Assembly: GCF_024802625.1 (NCBI RefSeq) | Contig: NZ_CP103371.1 | Coordinates: 2,232,001 to 2,296,000, forward strand | DNA length: 64,000 bases | Direction: 5' to 3' | Source of the DNA: Massilia sp. H6 | GTDB lineage: Bacteria > Pseudomonadota > Gammaproteobacteria > Burkholderiales > Burkholderiaceae_D | Shown here: piece by piece, positions 1-8,293 of the stretch | Position numbering within the stretch: position 1 is the first letter of the stretch | How the letters are laid out: the number at the start of each line of letters is the position of its first letter | The notes under the pieces: generated by a model | Database searches by the model: none | What the model was told of the DNA's origin: nothing | What the model saw: the letters and a program-made list of their open reading frames with translations, nothing else | Made by a program: the position numbers and the translations under genes

Positions 1-83
1 GCCAGTCTCCGCCACCGGCGCGCTGCGCCCTTGCACAAAACAAGCGGGGGGAAGGAGAAAAGCGGCGGGCGCCAGGCCCGGCG

Positions 84-112
84 AAAAAAATGCCGCGCAG
101 TGCGCGGCATTT
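84..112 (-). terminator. Rho-independent terminator of the Gly-zipper protein gene
   Basis: A perfect 9-bp stem (90-98 with 102-110) and a 3-nt loop are followed on the minus strand by seven T residues (complement of 84-90). It lies 5 nt beyond the stop of the minus-strand gene at 117-728. No gene is visible in bases 1-83. Confidence 0.8.
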
Positions 113-116
113 AAAA

Positions 117-728
117 TCAGCGATCGTAACGGTCGTAGCGGTCGTAGCGGTCGTAACGGTCGTAGCGCTCCCAGTCACGGCGCTCATGGCGATCGCGGCC
201 ATGCTTGACCCAGCCATGATTTCCGACGTAGACAGCGCGCGGCTGCACATACACCGGGCGCGACTGGACGTAAACGGCACGCTGTTCGACGTACACCGGA
301 CGCGGCTCGACGTAGACCTGGCGCTGCTCGACATATACCGGGCGCGGCTGGTGATAGCCACCGGTGCCATAGGCTACCGCTACCTGGCCACGGTTGTCGT
401 AGTAGCCGCGGTTGTCGTGGTTGCCGCGGTAGTTGCCACGGTAACTGTCGCGATAACTGTCGCGATAATTGTCGCCGTAATAGCCGCGGCTGTCGTGATA
501 ACTGCGGCTGCCGTGCCCGGAAGCCGAGTGACCCGATACCGAATTTCCCAGTGCCGCACCGATCGCGCCGCCTACCAGGGCGCCGCCCGAGCCGCCGGCA
601 CTATGGCCGATGGCGGCGCCGATCACGGCGCCAATTGCAGTGTTCACGCCACGGTCGCCAGCATTCGCTGCGGGCGAAACGGCAACCGCGGCCAGCACCA
701 CCGCACCAAAGCATTTAGATTTCAACAT
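117..728 (-). CDS. Exported glycine-zipper protein with VYV repeats and a C-terminal DRY repeat
   Basis: The 203-residue protein has a signal peptide (about 1-23, ending in AANA). A glycine-zipper segment follows (about 28-75, rich in GAxxGxxxG), of the kind found in envelope proteins that embed in or span a membrane. Next come a Gly/Tyr/Asp/Arg-rich stretch, a block of VYVEQR/VYVEPR/VYVQSR repeats (about 130-170) and a tail of DRY units. The start is supported by GAGGAC about 8 nt upstream of the ATG. Family knowledge suggests an outer-membrane-associated or surface protein. The function is unknown, and the repeats look like low-complexity binding or structural elements. Confidence 0.75.
   Translation of the reverse strand: MLKSKCFGAVVLAAVAVSPAANAGDRGVNTAIGAVIGAAIGHSAGGSGGALVGGAIGAALGNSVSGHSASGHGSRSYHDSRGYYGDNYRDSYRDSYRGNYRGNHDNRGYYDNRGQVAVAYGTGGYHQPRPVYVEQRQVYVEPRPVYVEQRAVYVQSRPVYVQPRAVYVGNHGWVKHGRDRHERRDWERYDRYDRYDRYDRYDR
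120..171 (-). repeat. 9-bp tandem repeat encoding the DRY tail
   Basis: About five imperfect copies of a 9-nt unit (ggtcgtagc/ggtcgtaac on the plus strand) encode the repeated Asp-Arg-Tyr at the protein C-terminus. The unit is a multiple of three, so copy-number changes would stay in frame. Confidence 0.8.
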
Positions 729-977
729 GGCATAGTCCTCGTGGCCTGGGCGGGGATCAGGATGATCGTATCGTCGCCAAGCATGGATGCACTATAGGGC
801 CAGGTATCCGGCGCGCCACAGCTATATACAGATTATTACAAATGGACATGTTTCGGTAACAGGTAAGGCATGGCCCTTGCAGTGCGGGCAGGCTGCCCCA
901 TCTGATCAGTGCTGAACTTCAGCCGCGCGCCCGGTACCTTGTATCGTGCTAATACATGTGTTTCGACAGGGCCCTGT

Positions 978-2129
978 GTGAACCGTTCCTTTGCCGCCGT
1001 GCTGTCCCTGCTGGTCCTGTTGCAAATTTACGTAGGCATGCGCCTGTTGCCGGACCTGGCGCCGGGCGCTCTCGGCATGCTTTTGGCCGTGCTGGCTCTG
1101 GTTGTGCTGACCCTGCTGGTGCCGGTCGGGCTGATGTCGGCGTCGCTGCGCCGCCGCCGGTGGCCGCAGCCCCTTGCCTGGGCCGGGCTGCTGTCGATGG
1201 GGCTGTTCTCGTCGCTGCTGGTGGCGACGCTGGCACGCGACCTTGTATTGCTGGCACTGCATCTGGGGGAGCTGGCTGGCCTGCCCGGCATCACCTTCAC
1301 GCCCACTGCCATGCAGGCCAGCGCGCTGGCGGTGCCGCTGGTGGCGCTGGGCGTGACCCTGCTCGGTTTTGTCAATGCGCGCCGCCTGGCGCGGGTGGTG
1401 ACAGTGAACGTGCCGATCGCCGGCCTGCCGCCCGCGTTGCAGGGCTATGCGATCGCCCAGGTATCCGACATCCACGTCGGCCCCACGATCGGCCGCTCCT
1501 ACCTCGAGGCCATCGTCGGGCGCGTCAACACGCTCGGTGCCGACGCGATTGCGATTACCGGCGACCTGGTGGACGGCAGCGTGCAGCGCCTGGCCGCGCA
1601 GGTTGCGCCTCTGGCGCACCTGGCGGCCCCGGACGGGGTGTTCTTCGTGACCGGAAACCACGAATATTACTCAGGGGTCGAGGAGTGGGTCGCGCAGCTG
1701 CGCCGGCTCGGGATCACCGTGCTGATGAACCAGCACGTGATCCGGCGCCGCGGCGCTGCCGCCCTGATGATTGCCGGCGTGGCCGACTATGGCGCCCACC
1801 ATTTCCATCCGGCGCACAAGAGTGATGCGCGTGCTGCCGCGGCGAATGCCCCGGCGGACCTTGGCGTGCGCGTGCTGCTCGCGCACCAGCCGAGAAGCGC
1901 ACCCGACGCCGCCGCCGCCGGCTTCGACCTGCAGTTGTCCGGCCACACCCATGGCGGCCAGTTCTTCCCATGGAATTTATTGGTGCCATTGCAGCAGCCT
2001 TTCGTTGCCGGCCTGCACCGCGTGCGTGGCATGTGGTTATACATCAGCCGCGGTACCGGATACTGGGGACCGCCGAAACGCTTCGGGGCACCGTCCGAGA
2101 TTACGCTCGTACGGCTGGTCGCCGCCTAG
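978..2129 (+). CDS. Membrane-anchored metallophosphoesterase
   Basis: The N-terminal third is hydrophobic, with about four transmembrane segments. It is followed by a calcineurin-like metallophosphoesterase domain. The dimetal motifs are all visible: VSDIHVGP, ITGDLVDG, GNHEYY and GHTHGGQFFPW. This arrangement matches YkuE/YaeI-like phosphoesterases, some of which act on lipid-linked substrates; the substrate here is unknown. The frame opens at a GTG at 909, but the GTG at 978 (VNRSFAAVLS) places the hydrophobic segment at the N-terminus and follows an AGG, so it is preferred. Length from there is 383 residues. Confidence 0.85.
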   Translation: MNRSFAAVLSLLVLLQIYVGMRLLPDLAPGALGMLLAVLALVVLTLLVPVGLMSASLRRRRWPQPLAWAGLLSMGLFSSLLVATLARDLVLLALHLGELAGLPGITFTPTAMQASALAVPLVALGVTLLGFVNARRLARVVTVNVPIAGLPPALQGYAIAQVSDIHVGPTIGRSYLEAIVGRVNTLGADAIAITGDLVDGSVQRLAAQVAPLAHLAAPDGVFFVTGNHEYYSGVEEWVAQLRRLGITVLMNQHVIRRRGAAALMIAGVADYGAHHFHPAHKSDARAAAANAPADLGVRVLLAHQPRSAPDAAAAGFDLQLSGHTHGGQFFPWNLLVPLQQPFVAGLHRVRGMWLYISRGTGYWGPPKRFGAPSEITLVRLVAA

Positions 2130-2219
2130 CGTATTGTAAATACGACACTTTTTTGCGGCGGGCAGCGGCTGCATGCGCTAAGCTGCGTGTCCTGTTCTCA
2201 TCGCCCAAGGATTCCACGC

Positions 2220-3677
2220 ATGATCCGCAGTGTTCGCCATATTCACCATATTCGCCGGCTTCCCGTCCTGTCCATGCTTGCTGCCGTGCTGATCGCGGGT
2301 CCGGCCACCGCCGCCAGCCCTGGCAACGATCCAGCAGCGCTCGCCAAGATTCGCGATACGGCCATGAGCAGCGATTACGCCTGGGAGCGGCTGGCGGACA
2401 TGACCGACCTGATCGGCCCTCGTTTGTCCGGCTCGGCCGGGGCGGCGGCGGCAGTGACTCAGGTGGCCGATGCGATGCGCAAGCTCGGCGCCCGGGTTAC
2501 GCTGCAGCCGGTCAAGGTTCCGCACTGGGTACGTGGCCAGGAAACGGGCGAGCTGGTGGATTACCAGGGCCGTCCGGCCGGCCTGTCGCAGCGCGTGGTG
2601 GTGACCGCGCTCGGCGGCTCGGGCGCGACGCCGGCTGGCGGCTTGACCGCGCCGGTGCTCATCGTCGGGAGTTTCGATGAACTCAAGGCGCGCAGCGCTG
2701 AGGTAAAGGGCAAGATCGTGTTGTTCGATGTGGCTTTCGACCAGGCCATGGCCGACCGCGGCTTGGCGGGGCCGGCTTATGGCCAGGCCTCGGCCTACCG
2801 CCGCGACGGCCCACGCCTGGCGGCGGAGATGGGCGCGGCCGCGGCGCTGGTGCGCTCGGTGGGCGGCGCCAATTACCGCCTGCCGCACGCTGGCAGCACC
2901 GCCCTGGCGGACGGCGCACGGATCCCGGCCGCGGCCGTGACGGCCGAAGACGCCATGCTGATGGCGCGCCTGTCGCGGCGCGGTCCGGTGCGCATGCGCC
3001 TGCTGCTGACCCCGCAGACCCTGCCGGACGCCGACAGCTACAACGTCATCGCCGACCTGCCAGGCACCGACAAACCGGACGAAATCGTGATCGTGTCGGG
3101 TCACCTCGATTCGTGGGACCTGGCGACCGGCGCCCATGACGACGCCACCGGTGTCGCCAGTGCGATGGCGGTGCTGGCAACGCTGAAGCAACTCGACTAC
3201 CGTCCGCGCCGCACCATCCGCATGATTGCCTGGATGAACGAAGAAAACGGCATGCGTGGTGCGCGCGGCTATCTGGCAGCCGAGCAGGCCAATGTCGACA
3301 AGCATATTGGCGCGATCGAAAGCGACAACGGCGCCGGCCGGCCGTTTGGCGTGCGCGCCAGCGTGCCGGCCGCGTCGAACAAACTGTTCGCGCCGCTGCA
3401 GGCGGCCTTGCTGCCGATAGGCGCCGGCGTGTTCCAGCGCCAGGATGCCTTGTCGACCGGGGATTTGTCGGGGCTGGAACGCGCTGGCGTGCCGAGTTTT
3501 GCGCCGCTGCTCGACACCTCGCGGTATTTCGATTACCACCACACAGCGGCCGATACCCTGGACAAGGTCGACCCTGACCTGCTGCGCCGGCATGTGGCAT
3601 TGATGGCGGCGACCAGCTGGTTCCTGGCCAATATCGAACAGCCGATCGGGCGCGCGAACGTTCCTGGGGCCAACTGA
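2220..3677 (+). CDS. Secreted M28-family zinc aminopeptidase
   Basis: The protein is 485 residues with an N-terminal signal peptide ending near GPATA. A PA-like insertion in the middle is followed by an M28 catalytic domain. Zinc-binding and catalytic motifs are visible: GHLDSWDLATGAHDD, the glutamate pair in MNEENG, the aspartate in ESDNGAG and the histidine in DYHHTAADT. This matches carboxypeptidase Q/aminopeptidase-like M28 enzymes that act on peptides in the periplasm or outside the cell. The ATG at 2220 is preferred over the upstream in-frame start because CCAAGG lies about 9 nt before it and it begins the signal peptide. Confidence 0.9.
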   Translation: MIRSVRHIHHIRRLPVLSMLAAVLIAGPATAASPGNDPAALAKIRDTAMSSDYAWERLADMTDLIGPRLSGSAGAAAAVTQVADAMRKLGARVTLQPVKVPHWVRGQETGELVDYQGRPAGLSQRVVVTALGGSGATPAGGLTAPVLIVGSFDELKARSAEVKGKIVLFDVAFDQAMADRGLAGPAYGQASAYRRDGPRLAAEMGAAAALVRSVGGANYRLPHAGSTALADGARIPAAAVTAEDAMLMARLSRRGPVRMRLLLTPQTLPDADSYNVIADLPGTDKPDEIVIVSGHLDSWDLATGAHDDATGVASAMAVLATLKQLDYRPRRTIRMIAWMNEENGMRGARGYLAAEQANVDKHIGAIESDNGAGRPFGVRASVPAASNKLFAPLQAALLPIGAGVFQRQDALSTGDLSGLERAGVPSFAPLLDTSRYFDYHHTAADTLDKVDPDLLRRHVALMAATSWFLANIEQPIGRANVPGAN

Positions 3678-3728
3678 CCCGCGCCTGCGCGGCGCGTGGC
3701 CTCGGGCGGTAGCTAAGATGACGCCGGC

Positions 3729-4097
3729 TTACGGCACCATGATGCGCCTGACTGCGCGCGCGTGTCCCCGGTACGGTCGCCCGTAGATGGTCTGGATGCC
3801 GCTGGCGAAATTCTGGCCCCAGACCAGTTGCGAGCGGGTCTCGTGCGGCTCGCAGGACCAATACCAGTTGCGCTCGAAGCCTTCGCGCTGGTTGGCAAAC
3901 AGCAACGCCAATTCGCGCCGCGTCGGCAAGGCGCCGCCGCGCGCGCCAGCCCATTCGGTGGCGCTGGGCCAGCTGACGTCGGCGGCTTCGCCAGGCAGCA
4001 GGATCAGGTGGTAGTCAGAGTCGTCCTTGCCCAGGATCAGACCCGCATAAGCCTCGCCTTCTTGCAGCATGGCCCGCACTTGCATGAACTCGCCCAT
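3729..4097 (-). CDS. Small DUF1566-like protein
   Basis: The 122-residue protein has the Trp/Gly pattern of DUF1566-type domains (WPSATEWAGARGG, LPTRRELALLF, FERNWYWSCE), often seen in phage or surface-associated proteins. The frame is open further upstream to 4199. However, GAGGAAA sits 8 nt before the ATG at 4097, a much better start than the weak GTG at 4199. There is no signal peptide. It is an isolated gene, convergent with the M28 peptidase. The function is unknown. Confidence 0.65.
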   Translation of the reverse strand: MGEFMQVRAMLQEGEAYAGLILGKDDSDYHLILLPGEAADVSWPSATEWAGARGGALPTRRELALLFANQREGFERNWYWSCEPHETRSQLVWGQNFASGIQTIYGRPYRGHARAVRRIMVP

Positions 4098-4315
4098 ATA
4101 AAATTTCCTCGTGGTTGGTAGCGTTCCATTAAGACCGTGCGGATTCGGCTTTGGTTGCGTCCACTGTTCGATTTGGCTCATACAAGTGTTTAATTTCACT
4201 CAGGAATCACACTTGGGGCTTTGTCACGTTGCGCAGGTATTTTTTCAAAAAGTTGAACTAAGGCAGTTTCCACGTCTCAAAGTTATTCATTCATTTGATG
4301 ATGTAAGGAACTTGC

Positions 4316-4735
4316 ATGAAACAATATGACAGGCTCGCGCGCTTAGGTTTGAATACGGCGTTCTGCTGCGCCGCTGCTGCTTTGCTGTCCGCCTGTGGCG
4401 GCGAGATGACCGAGGATGCGGGGCTCGGGCAAACGACCAGCATGGCGCACGTCAGCAGCGTACCCGGCTCCGCCGCCGCCGCGGTCGCCGAGGCTGAGAC
4501 GCGCCTTGATCGCGCTGCAGAATCGGTGCCAGCGCAGACGCCAGTGCAGGCGCCAGTGCCGGAGCCTGCCGGCGCTACGGTCGATTCGCCGCTCGAGTAC
4601 GATGTGGGCCAGCAAGACAATCAAGCCGGACCCGATGGCGAGGCCGGTGATGGCGGCGGCATGCCGGCGTCCACCAACGAGCCCGAAGTCGGCATGCCGA
4701 CCGAGGGCATGGAAGCGCCGCTGCCCGCAAATTGA
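4316..4735 (+). CDS. Small putative lipoprotein, Ala/Pro/Glu-rich
   Basis: The 139-residue protein has a lipoprotein signal (hydrophobic AAAALLSAC, Cys about 27). The remainder is low-complexity, rich in Ala, Pro, Glu and Gly, with no recognisable domain. AAGGA precedes the ATG at suitable spacing. The 218 nt between this gene and the divergent 3729-4097 gene probably holds both promoters, but no clear consensus is visible. The function is unknown. Confidence 0.65.
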   Translation: MKQYDRLARLGLNTAFCCAAAALLSACGGEMTEDAGLGQTTSMAHVSSVPGSAAAAVAEAETRLDRAAESVPAQTPVQAPVPEPAGATVDSPLEYDVGQQDNQAGPDGEAGDGGGMPASTNEPEVGMPTEGMEAPLPAN

Positions 4736-4768
4736 ACGGGTCGGTAAATTTTTACAGTTGGCAAAAAT

Positions 4769-5440
4769 TTAGTCGAGCAGTGGTACAGCCATCTGCGGGT
4801 CTTGATTTCCGGCGCGGTTAACCGCAGTACTGACCTTGTACCACTCGAAGGCTGCCGGGGGCAGGGCGGCGCGCCGGGCCAGGTCGAGCGCTTCTTCGGG
4901 CGAGCGCGCCGGGTCGAGCCACAGTTGCGCGTCGGCGGCCTCGAGTACTACCGGGCGTCGGTCGTGGATATCGAGCATGCCGTCCTGCGCATCGTCGGTC
5001 ACCAGCACGAAACCGGCTTCGGCCCGGTTCTCGGTAAAGCCGCCGAAATTCGCCAGCGCCAGCAAGAACAGCGGTGCGCGATCCTTACGGTGGATATGCC
5101 ACGGCTGCTTGGCGCCTTTCTCGCCGGTCCATTCGTACCAGCCCTCGGCCGGAACGATCGCCCTGCCCGACTTGAGCAGGGGCTTCCAGTAGCGGTTGGT
5201 CAGCTTGTCGATGCGCGCATTGACCACGATCGGCACCTTGCCTTCGGCCCAGCGCGCCCGATAGCTCCAGAACACGTCGTCGATACGGTGCTCGCCATCC
5301 TGGACGTGCATCAGCGGCCGGTAGCTGCCGGGAGCTACGTTCCACGCAGGTGAGGCCTCGCTGTCGAACACCGCGTCGGGCCAGCCAAACACGCTGGCGT
5401 AATAGCGAGCCGTCTGGCTCTGGTCAAATCGTCCGCACAT
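4769..5440 (-). CDS. SOS response-associated peptidase (SRAP/YedK family)
   Basis: The 223-residue protein begins MCGRF. After Met removal Cys2 is the nucleophile that forms a thiazolidine crosslink with abasic sites in single-stranded DNA, as shown for YedK and HMCES. Other family motifs are present: NARIDKL, AEGWYEW and the histidine in DIHDRRPVVL. The length is typical. Its role is protection of abasic sites at replication forks. It is convergent with the lipoprotein gene. No LexA box was identified. Confidence 0.92.
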   Translation of the reverse strand: MCGRFDQSQTARYYASVFGWPDAVFDSEASPAWNVAPGSYRPLMHVQDGEHRIDDVFWSYRARWAEGKVPIVVNARIDKLTNRYWKPLLKSGRAIVPAEGWYEWTGEKGAKQPWHIHRKDRAPLFLLALANFGGFTENRAEAGFVLVTDDAQDGMLDIHDRRPVVLEAADAQLWLDPARSPEEALDLARRAALPPAAFEWYKVSTAVNRAGNQDPQMAVPLLD

Positions 5441-5557
5441 GGGCGCATGGTAGCGCAGTCGCGGGCAGGGCGCGGTACGCCTGCGCTACTACGGTGCCCG
5501 CCCGTCACCGCGCGCGGTGGTATGCTCGTGGATGAATTGATAACAGGAGAAGACGGT

Positions 5558-5962
5558 ATGGCAACTGGCTGGTGGAGTGTTTTAAGGACCGTGCCCTGGA
5601 GCGAAGTGATCAACGCCGCGCCGCAGGTTGCGACCGGCGCGCGCAGGCTGTGGGACACGGTGGCGCGCAAGTCCGGCACGGCGCCTGGCACGGCGCCCGG
5701 CGCCTACGTGGATGACGCGCCGCAGGACGATGTGTTTGGCACGCTGGTCAATCGCGTCGAAAGGACCGAATCGACCCTGGCCGACTTGCGCAACCAGATG
5801 CTGCAGGCATCCGAGATCATCGCCAACCTGGCCGACCAGAACGCCCAGCTGATCGCCAAGATGGAACTGGCGCGCACCCGGCTGCTGTGGCTGGGCGTAG
5901 CCACCGGCGTCTCGTCGGTGTTCGTGCTGGTGGCCCTGGCGCTGGTACTGGCCCGCACCTGA
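5558..5962 (+). CDS. Coiled-coil protein with C-terminal transmembrane segment
   Basis: The 134-residue protein has a central heptad-like region (RVERTESTLADLRNQML and beyond) and a hydrophobic C-terminal helix ending ALALVLART, so it is probably tail-anchored in the inner membrane. The ATG at 5558 is chosen because ACAGGAGA lies just upstream; the frame is open back to 5447 without a good ribosome site. The neighbour at 5979 encodes another tiny membrane protein 16 nt away, probably in the same transcript. The function is unknown. Confidence 0.7.
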   Translation: MATGWWSVLRTVPWSEVINAAPQVATGARRLWDTVARKSGTAPGTAPGAYVDDAPQDDVFGTLVNRVERTESTLADLRNQMLQASEIIANLADQNAQLIAKMELARTRLLWLGVATGVSSVFVLVALALVLART

Positions 5963-5978
5963 CCACCCCGGGAACAAC

Positions 5979-6176
5979 ATGAAATTCGTGCTGATCGTGG
6001 CGACGCTGTTCGTGTTCGTCTGGATGCTGATGAACGCGGCGCGCCGCCGCGGCAAGCTCGACGCCAACGCCAATCGCGCGGTGGCGGGGCTGGCGTCGTC
6101 GATGCGGATCTTCGTCTACGGTCTGCTGGCCTTCGTCGGGGTGGTGTGCCTGGCGGTGGCGTACCAAAGCCTGTAA
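5979..6176 (+). CDS. Small two-helix membrane protein
   Basis: The 65-residue protein has two hydrophobic segments (about 3-18 and 43-62) separated by a basic loop (NAARRRGKLDAN). GGGAACA precedes the ATG. It probably sits in an operon with the coiled-coil membrane protein upstream. It matches no family I can name. Confidence 0.6.
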   Translation: MKFVLIVATLFVFVWMLMNAARRRGKLDANANRAVAGLASSMRIFVYGLLAFVGVVCLAVAYQSL

Positions 6177-6189
6177 GCCGTGGGCATTA

Positions 6190-6389
6190 CGGGCTGTACA
6201 CGCGTGAGAGACATTGATTTGAGTTTGTGCGACCAGACTGACAGCGCGGCGAGCCGATTCGGCGCTTGAAGACCGGATTGGCGACCTTATCTGCAGAAGG
6301 TCCTTCGATGGATAGTCTTACCTCTCCGTGTGTCTCCAGCTCGGCTGCAACCGAGTGATTTGCCGCTGCCCTCAGGCAGCGGCTTTTTT
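6190..6389 (+). ncRNA. Possible small RNA or long structured 3' UTR
   Basis: The 351-nt gene-free stretch 6177-6527 contains several stem-capable segments. These include GCCG-ATT-CGGC near 6250, a CTCGG/CCGAG hairpin at 6340-6355 and a strong terminator at 6362-6389. The paired 3' hairpins resemble the end of a stable RNA. No clear -35/-10 pair was found, so this may simply be the 3' UTR of the upstream operon. No known RNA family was recognised. Confidence 0.25.
6362..6389 (+). terminator. Strong Rho-independent terminator
   Basis: A perfect 9-bp GC-rich stem (6362-6370 with 6375-6383) and a CTCA loop are followed by six T residues. It lies 186 nt after the small membrane protein stop and ends either that transcript or an independent small RNA. 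Confidence 0.9.
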
Positions 6390-6527
6390 ACGTGCCTGAC
6401 TGTGTCGACATTCTTTACATACGTATCGGCGCACACCTGCCTGCCGAGTAAATTTCGCAAGAATACAAGGTCTTACATTCAGGCATAAATCTTGCTCTCC
6501 CAAAGTGCACCATAACAAGGGATTGCC

Positions 6528-7172
6528 ATGAAATCTATTCAAAGTCTGATCGCCTGCATGTTGCTCATGTTGTCGGGCTCGGCAAACGCTGGTGTCTGGT
6601 ACCAGTGGCACGCAACCAACGATGTCACCCCGCTGGGTATCACGCTTTCACTCGAGTTCGACACGGCCGTGGTGCAATCTGGCGCATTCCAGATGAATAT
6701 TGCGATACAAAATAATGGACCCTGGCTGGACACGATCTTTCCGCAATCCGGGCTATTAAATTTCAGTTACGGCACCGGCACTGGCGGGGGAATTCATTAC
6801 GCGCCACGTCAAGGCATCAGCAGTCCAGGGCCGGTCATTCTCGACATGAGTGTCGCGTTCGGCCCTGGCAACCACCTGACCGGGCACATCCATGCCCACA
6901 ATTTCGATAGTCAATTCCGTATGGCTACGAGCGGCGAAACCGGACCGAACTTTACCATCTACGAAGCCGAAAGCGATGCCGGTATGCGGGGCTGTGGATG
7001 GGCGGCACCAGGCAAGCTTCCATGCTTCGGCGCCAGCGGTCAAATTCGGCGAATTCCCGAGCCTGCCTCGATCGCCCTGCTCGGACTTGGCGCCCTTGGC
7101 ATCATCACTGTCCGTCGCCGAACAGCGCAAAGAAAAGCCCGCGACCTTTCGGGGCGGGCTTCGGGCTTTTGA
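6528..7172 (+). CDS. PEP-CTERM sorting domain protein
   Basis: The 214-residue protein has a signal peptide (about 1-21, ending SANA) and a beta-rich body. Its C-terminal PEP-CTERM signal consists of IPEPASIALLGLGALG followed by a basic cluster (RRR). In this system an exosortase recognises PEP and processes proteins tied to exopolysaccharide or the cell envelope. Unusually, about 16 residues follow the basic cluster; they are encoded by DNA that also forms the terminator of the convergent tRNA gene. The specific function is unknown. Confidence 0.85.
   Translation: MKSIQSLIACMLLMLSGSANAGVWYQWHATNDVTPLGITLSLEFDTAVVQSGAFQMNIAIQNNGPWLDTIFPQSGLLNFSYGTGTGGGIHYAPRQGISSPGPVILDMSVAFGPGNHLTGHIHAHNFDSQFRMATSGETGPNFTIYEAESDAGMRGCGWAAPGKLPCFGASGQIRRIPEPASIALLGLGALGIITVRRRTAQRKARDLSGRASGF
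7128..7161 (-). terminator. Terminator of tRNA-Leu, overlapping the PEP-CTERM gene end
   Basis: A perfect 8-bp stem (7135-7142 with 7154-7161) is followed on the minus strand by a T-rich tract (TTTTCTTT including the last two stem bases). It begins about 26 nt past the 3' end of tRNA-Leu and lies within the last codons of the PEP-CTERM gene. Confidence 0.7.
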
Positions 7173-7186
7173 CCCATCTTGAATGG

Positions 7187-7273
7187 TGGTGCCCCGAGCC
7201 GGAATCGAACCGGCACGCCCTTGCGAGCACGGGATTTTAAGTCCCGGGTGTCTACCAGTTTCACCATCGGGGC
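7187..7273 (-). tRNA. tRNA-Leu (anticodon UAA)
   Basis: The minus strand folds as a class II tRNA. The acceptor stem is GCCCCGA paired with TCGGGGC, the D-arm includes GGTAGACAC, and the anticodon loop is CTTAAAA giving UAA. There is a long variable arm, a T-arm with GGTTCGATTCC, discriminator A and an encoded CCA (7187-7189). The UAA anticodon and long variable arm identify leucine. Confidence 0.95.
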
Positions 7274-7282
7274 AGCGCCGGA

Positions 7283-7288
7283 ATTCTA
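7283..7288 (-). promoter_or_regulatory. Possible -10 element for tRNA-Leu
   Basis: TAGAAT on the minus strand lies about 10 nt upstream of the mature tRNA 5' end. No convincing -35 is seen at standard spacing, so this is weak. Nothing else is seen in the intergenic stretch 7274-7449. Confidence 0.3.
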
Positions 7289-7449
7289 ACATATGCTGCT
7301 ATACAACACGGTTAAAATGCAACTTTCCTCCTGTTGCGCACTGCTTGTGGGCGCCAGTCTAGGGGCTCGGGCTTTGGTCCGGATGGCGCGATGGTGTAGC
7401 ATGCCGGACGGCGTGCCGCACCGGGTGCGCCGCAGCAAGAGGACCTATT

Positions 7450-8241
7450 TTGAACATCATACTCAACGACGACTTGCGCGCCTTTGTCGACCCGCTCACT
7501 CCTGTTGAACATGCTGCGCTCGAGCGCAGCCTGCTTGCCGAGGGCTGCCGTGACGCGCTGGTTCTCTGGGGCGAGACCCTGATCGACGGCCACAATCGCT
7601 ACGAAATTTGCCGCAAGCATGGCATCGAATTCCGCACGGTCCAGAACAACAGCTTTGCATCCATCGATGACGTGATGCTCTGGATGATCGACAACCACCT
7701 GGCGCGCCGCAGCGTGTCGGATTTCCAGCGTGGCGTGCTGGCGCTCAAGAAAAAAGACATCGTCAGCGCCCGGCTGGCCGAACAGCTGGCATCGAGCCCG
7801 CCGCAGCCGGAAGCCGACGACATGGACGCGCGTCCGCCACCACCCTGGAATACCCGCGAAGACGTGGCCAAGGCCGCGCGCGTGTCGAGCAATACCATCA
7901 GCCAGATCGAACGCATCCAGAAAGCGGCGACGCCGCAGCTGCGCGAAGCCGTACGCAGTGGCACCATTTCAATCAATGCCGCCGCCAACGTGGCCCAGCT
8001 GCCGGACGAATTGCAGATTGCCGCCGTGGCCGGCGGACGCAAGCAATTGCAGCAGGCCGCGCGCGAAGTGCGCGAGCAGAAGATGGCCAGCCGCCCCCGA
8101 AAAGAGGGCGCGGCGCTCGATCCGTCCGACCAGATGGCCGCCCTGAAGGCCGAGCTCGCGTCGCTCAAGGACCGCGTGGCGACCTTGCTGACCGAAAACG
8201 AAGTGCTCAAGCAGCGTCTGGTGCACGCCGGCGTGGCCTAG
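7450..8241 (+). CDS. ParB/KorB-like DNA-binding regulator (orphan)
   Basis: The 263-residue protein has an N-terminal ParB/Srx-like domain (LIDGHNRYEICRKHGIEF, about 43-60). A helix-turn-helix region follows (TREDVAKAARVSSNTISQIE, about 135-155), then a C-terminal coiled coil (about 225-258). No ParA ATPase is adjacent, so it is more likely a chromosomal regulator or a mobile-element relic than an active partition protein. The start is TTG with AGAGGAC 6 nt upstream; no better ATG exists. It sits next to a tRNA gene, a common integration site, though no attachment repeat was found. Confidence 0.75.
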   Translation: MNIILNDDLRAFVDPLTPVEHAALERSLLAEGCRDALVLWGETLIDGHNRYEICRKHGIEFRTVQNNSFASIDDVMLWMIDNHLARRSVSDFQRGVLALKKKDIVSARLAEQLASSPPQPEADDMDARPPPPWNTREDVAKAARVSSNTISQIERIQKAATPQLREAVRSGTISINAAANVAQLPDELQIAAVAGGRKQLQQAAREVREQKMASRPRKEGAALDPSDQMAALKAELASLKDRVATLLTENEVLKQRLVHAGVA

Positions 8242-8293
8242 ACGAAACCGATCGACAAGCACCGACCGCAGACCCTTCACCAGGAGACACCGC

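Noticed and set aside
3729-4097. Prophage remnant
   Set aside because: A single DUF1566-like gene without integrase, capsid or lysis genes is not enough evidence.
6190-6389. 6S, 4.5S (SRP) or tmRNA gene
   Set aside because: The signature sequences of these RNAs are absent; only generic hairpins and a terminator are seen.
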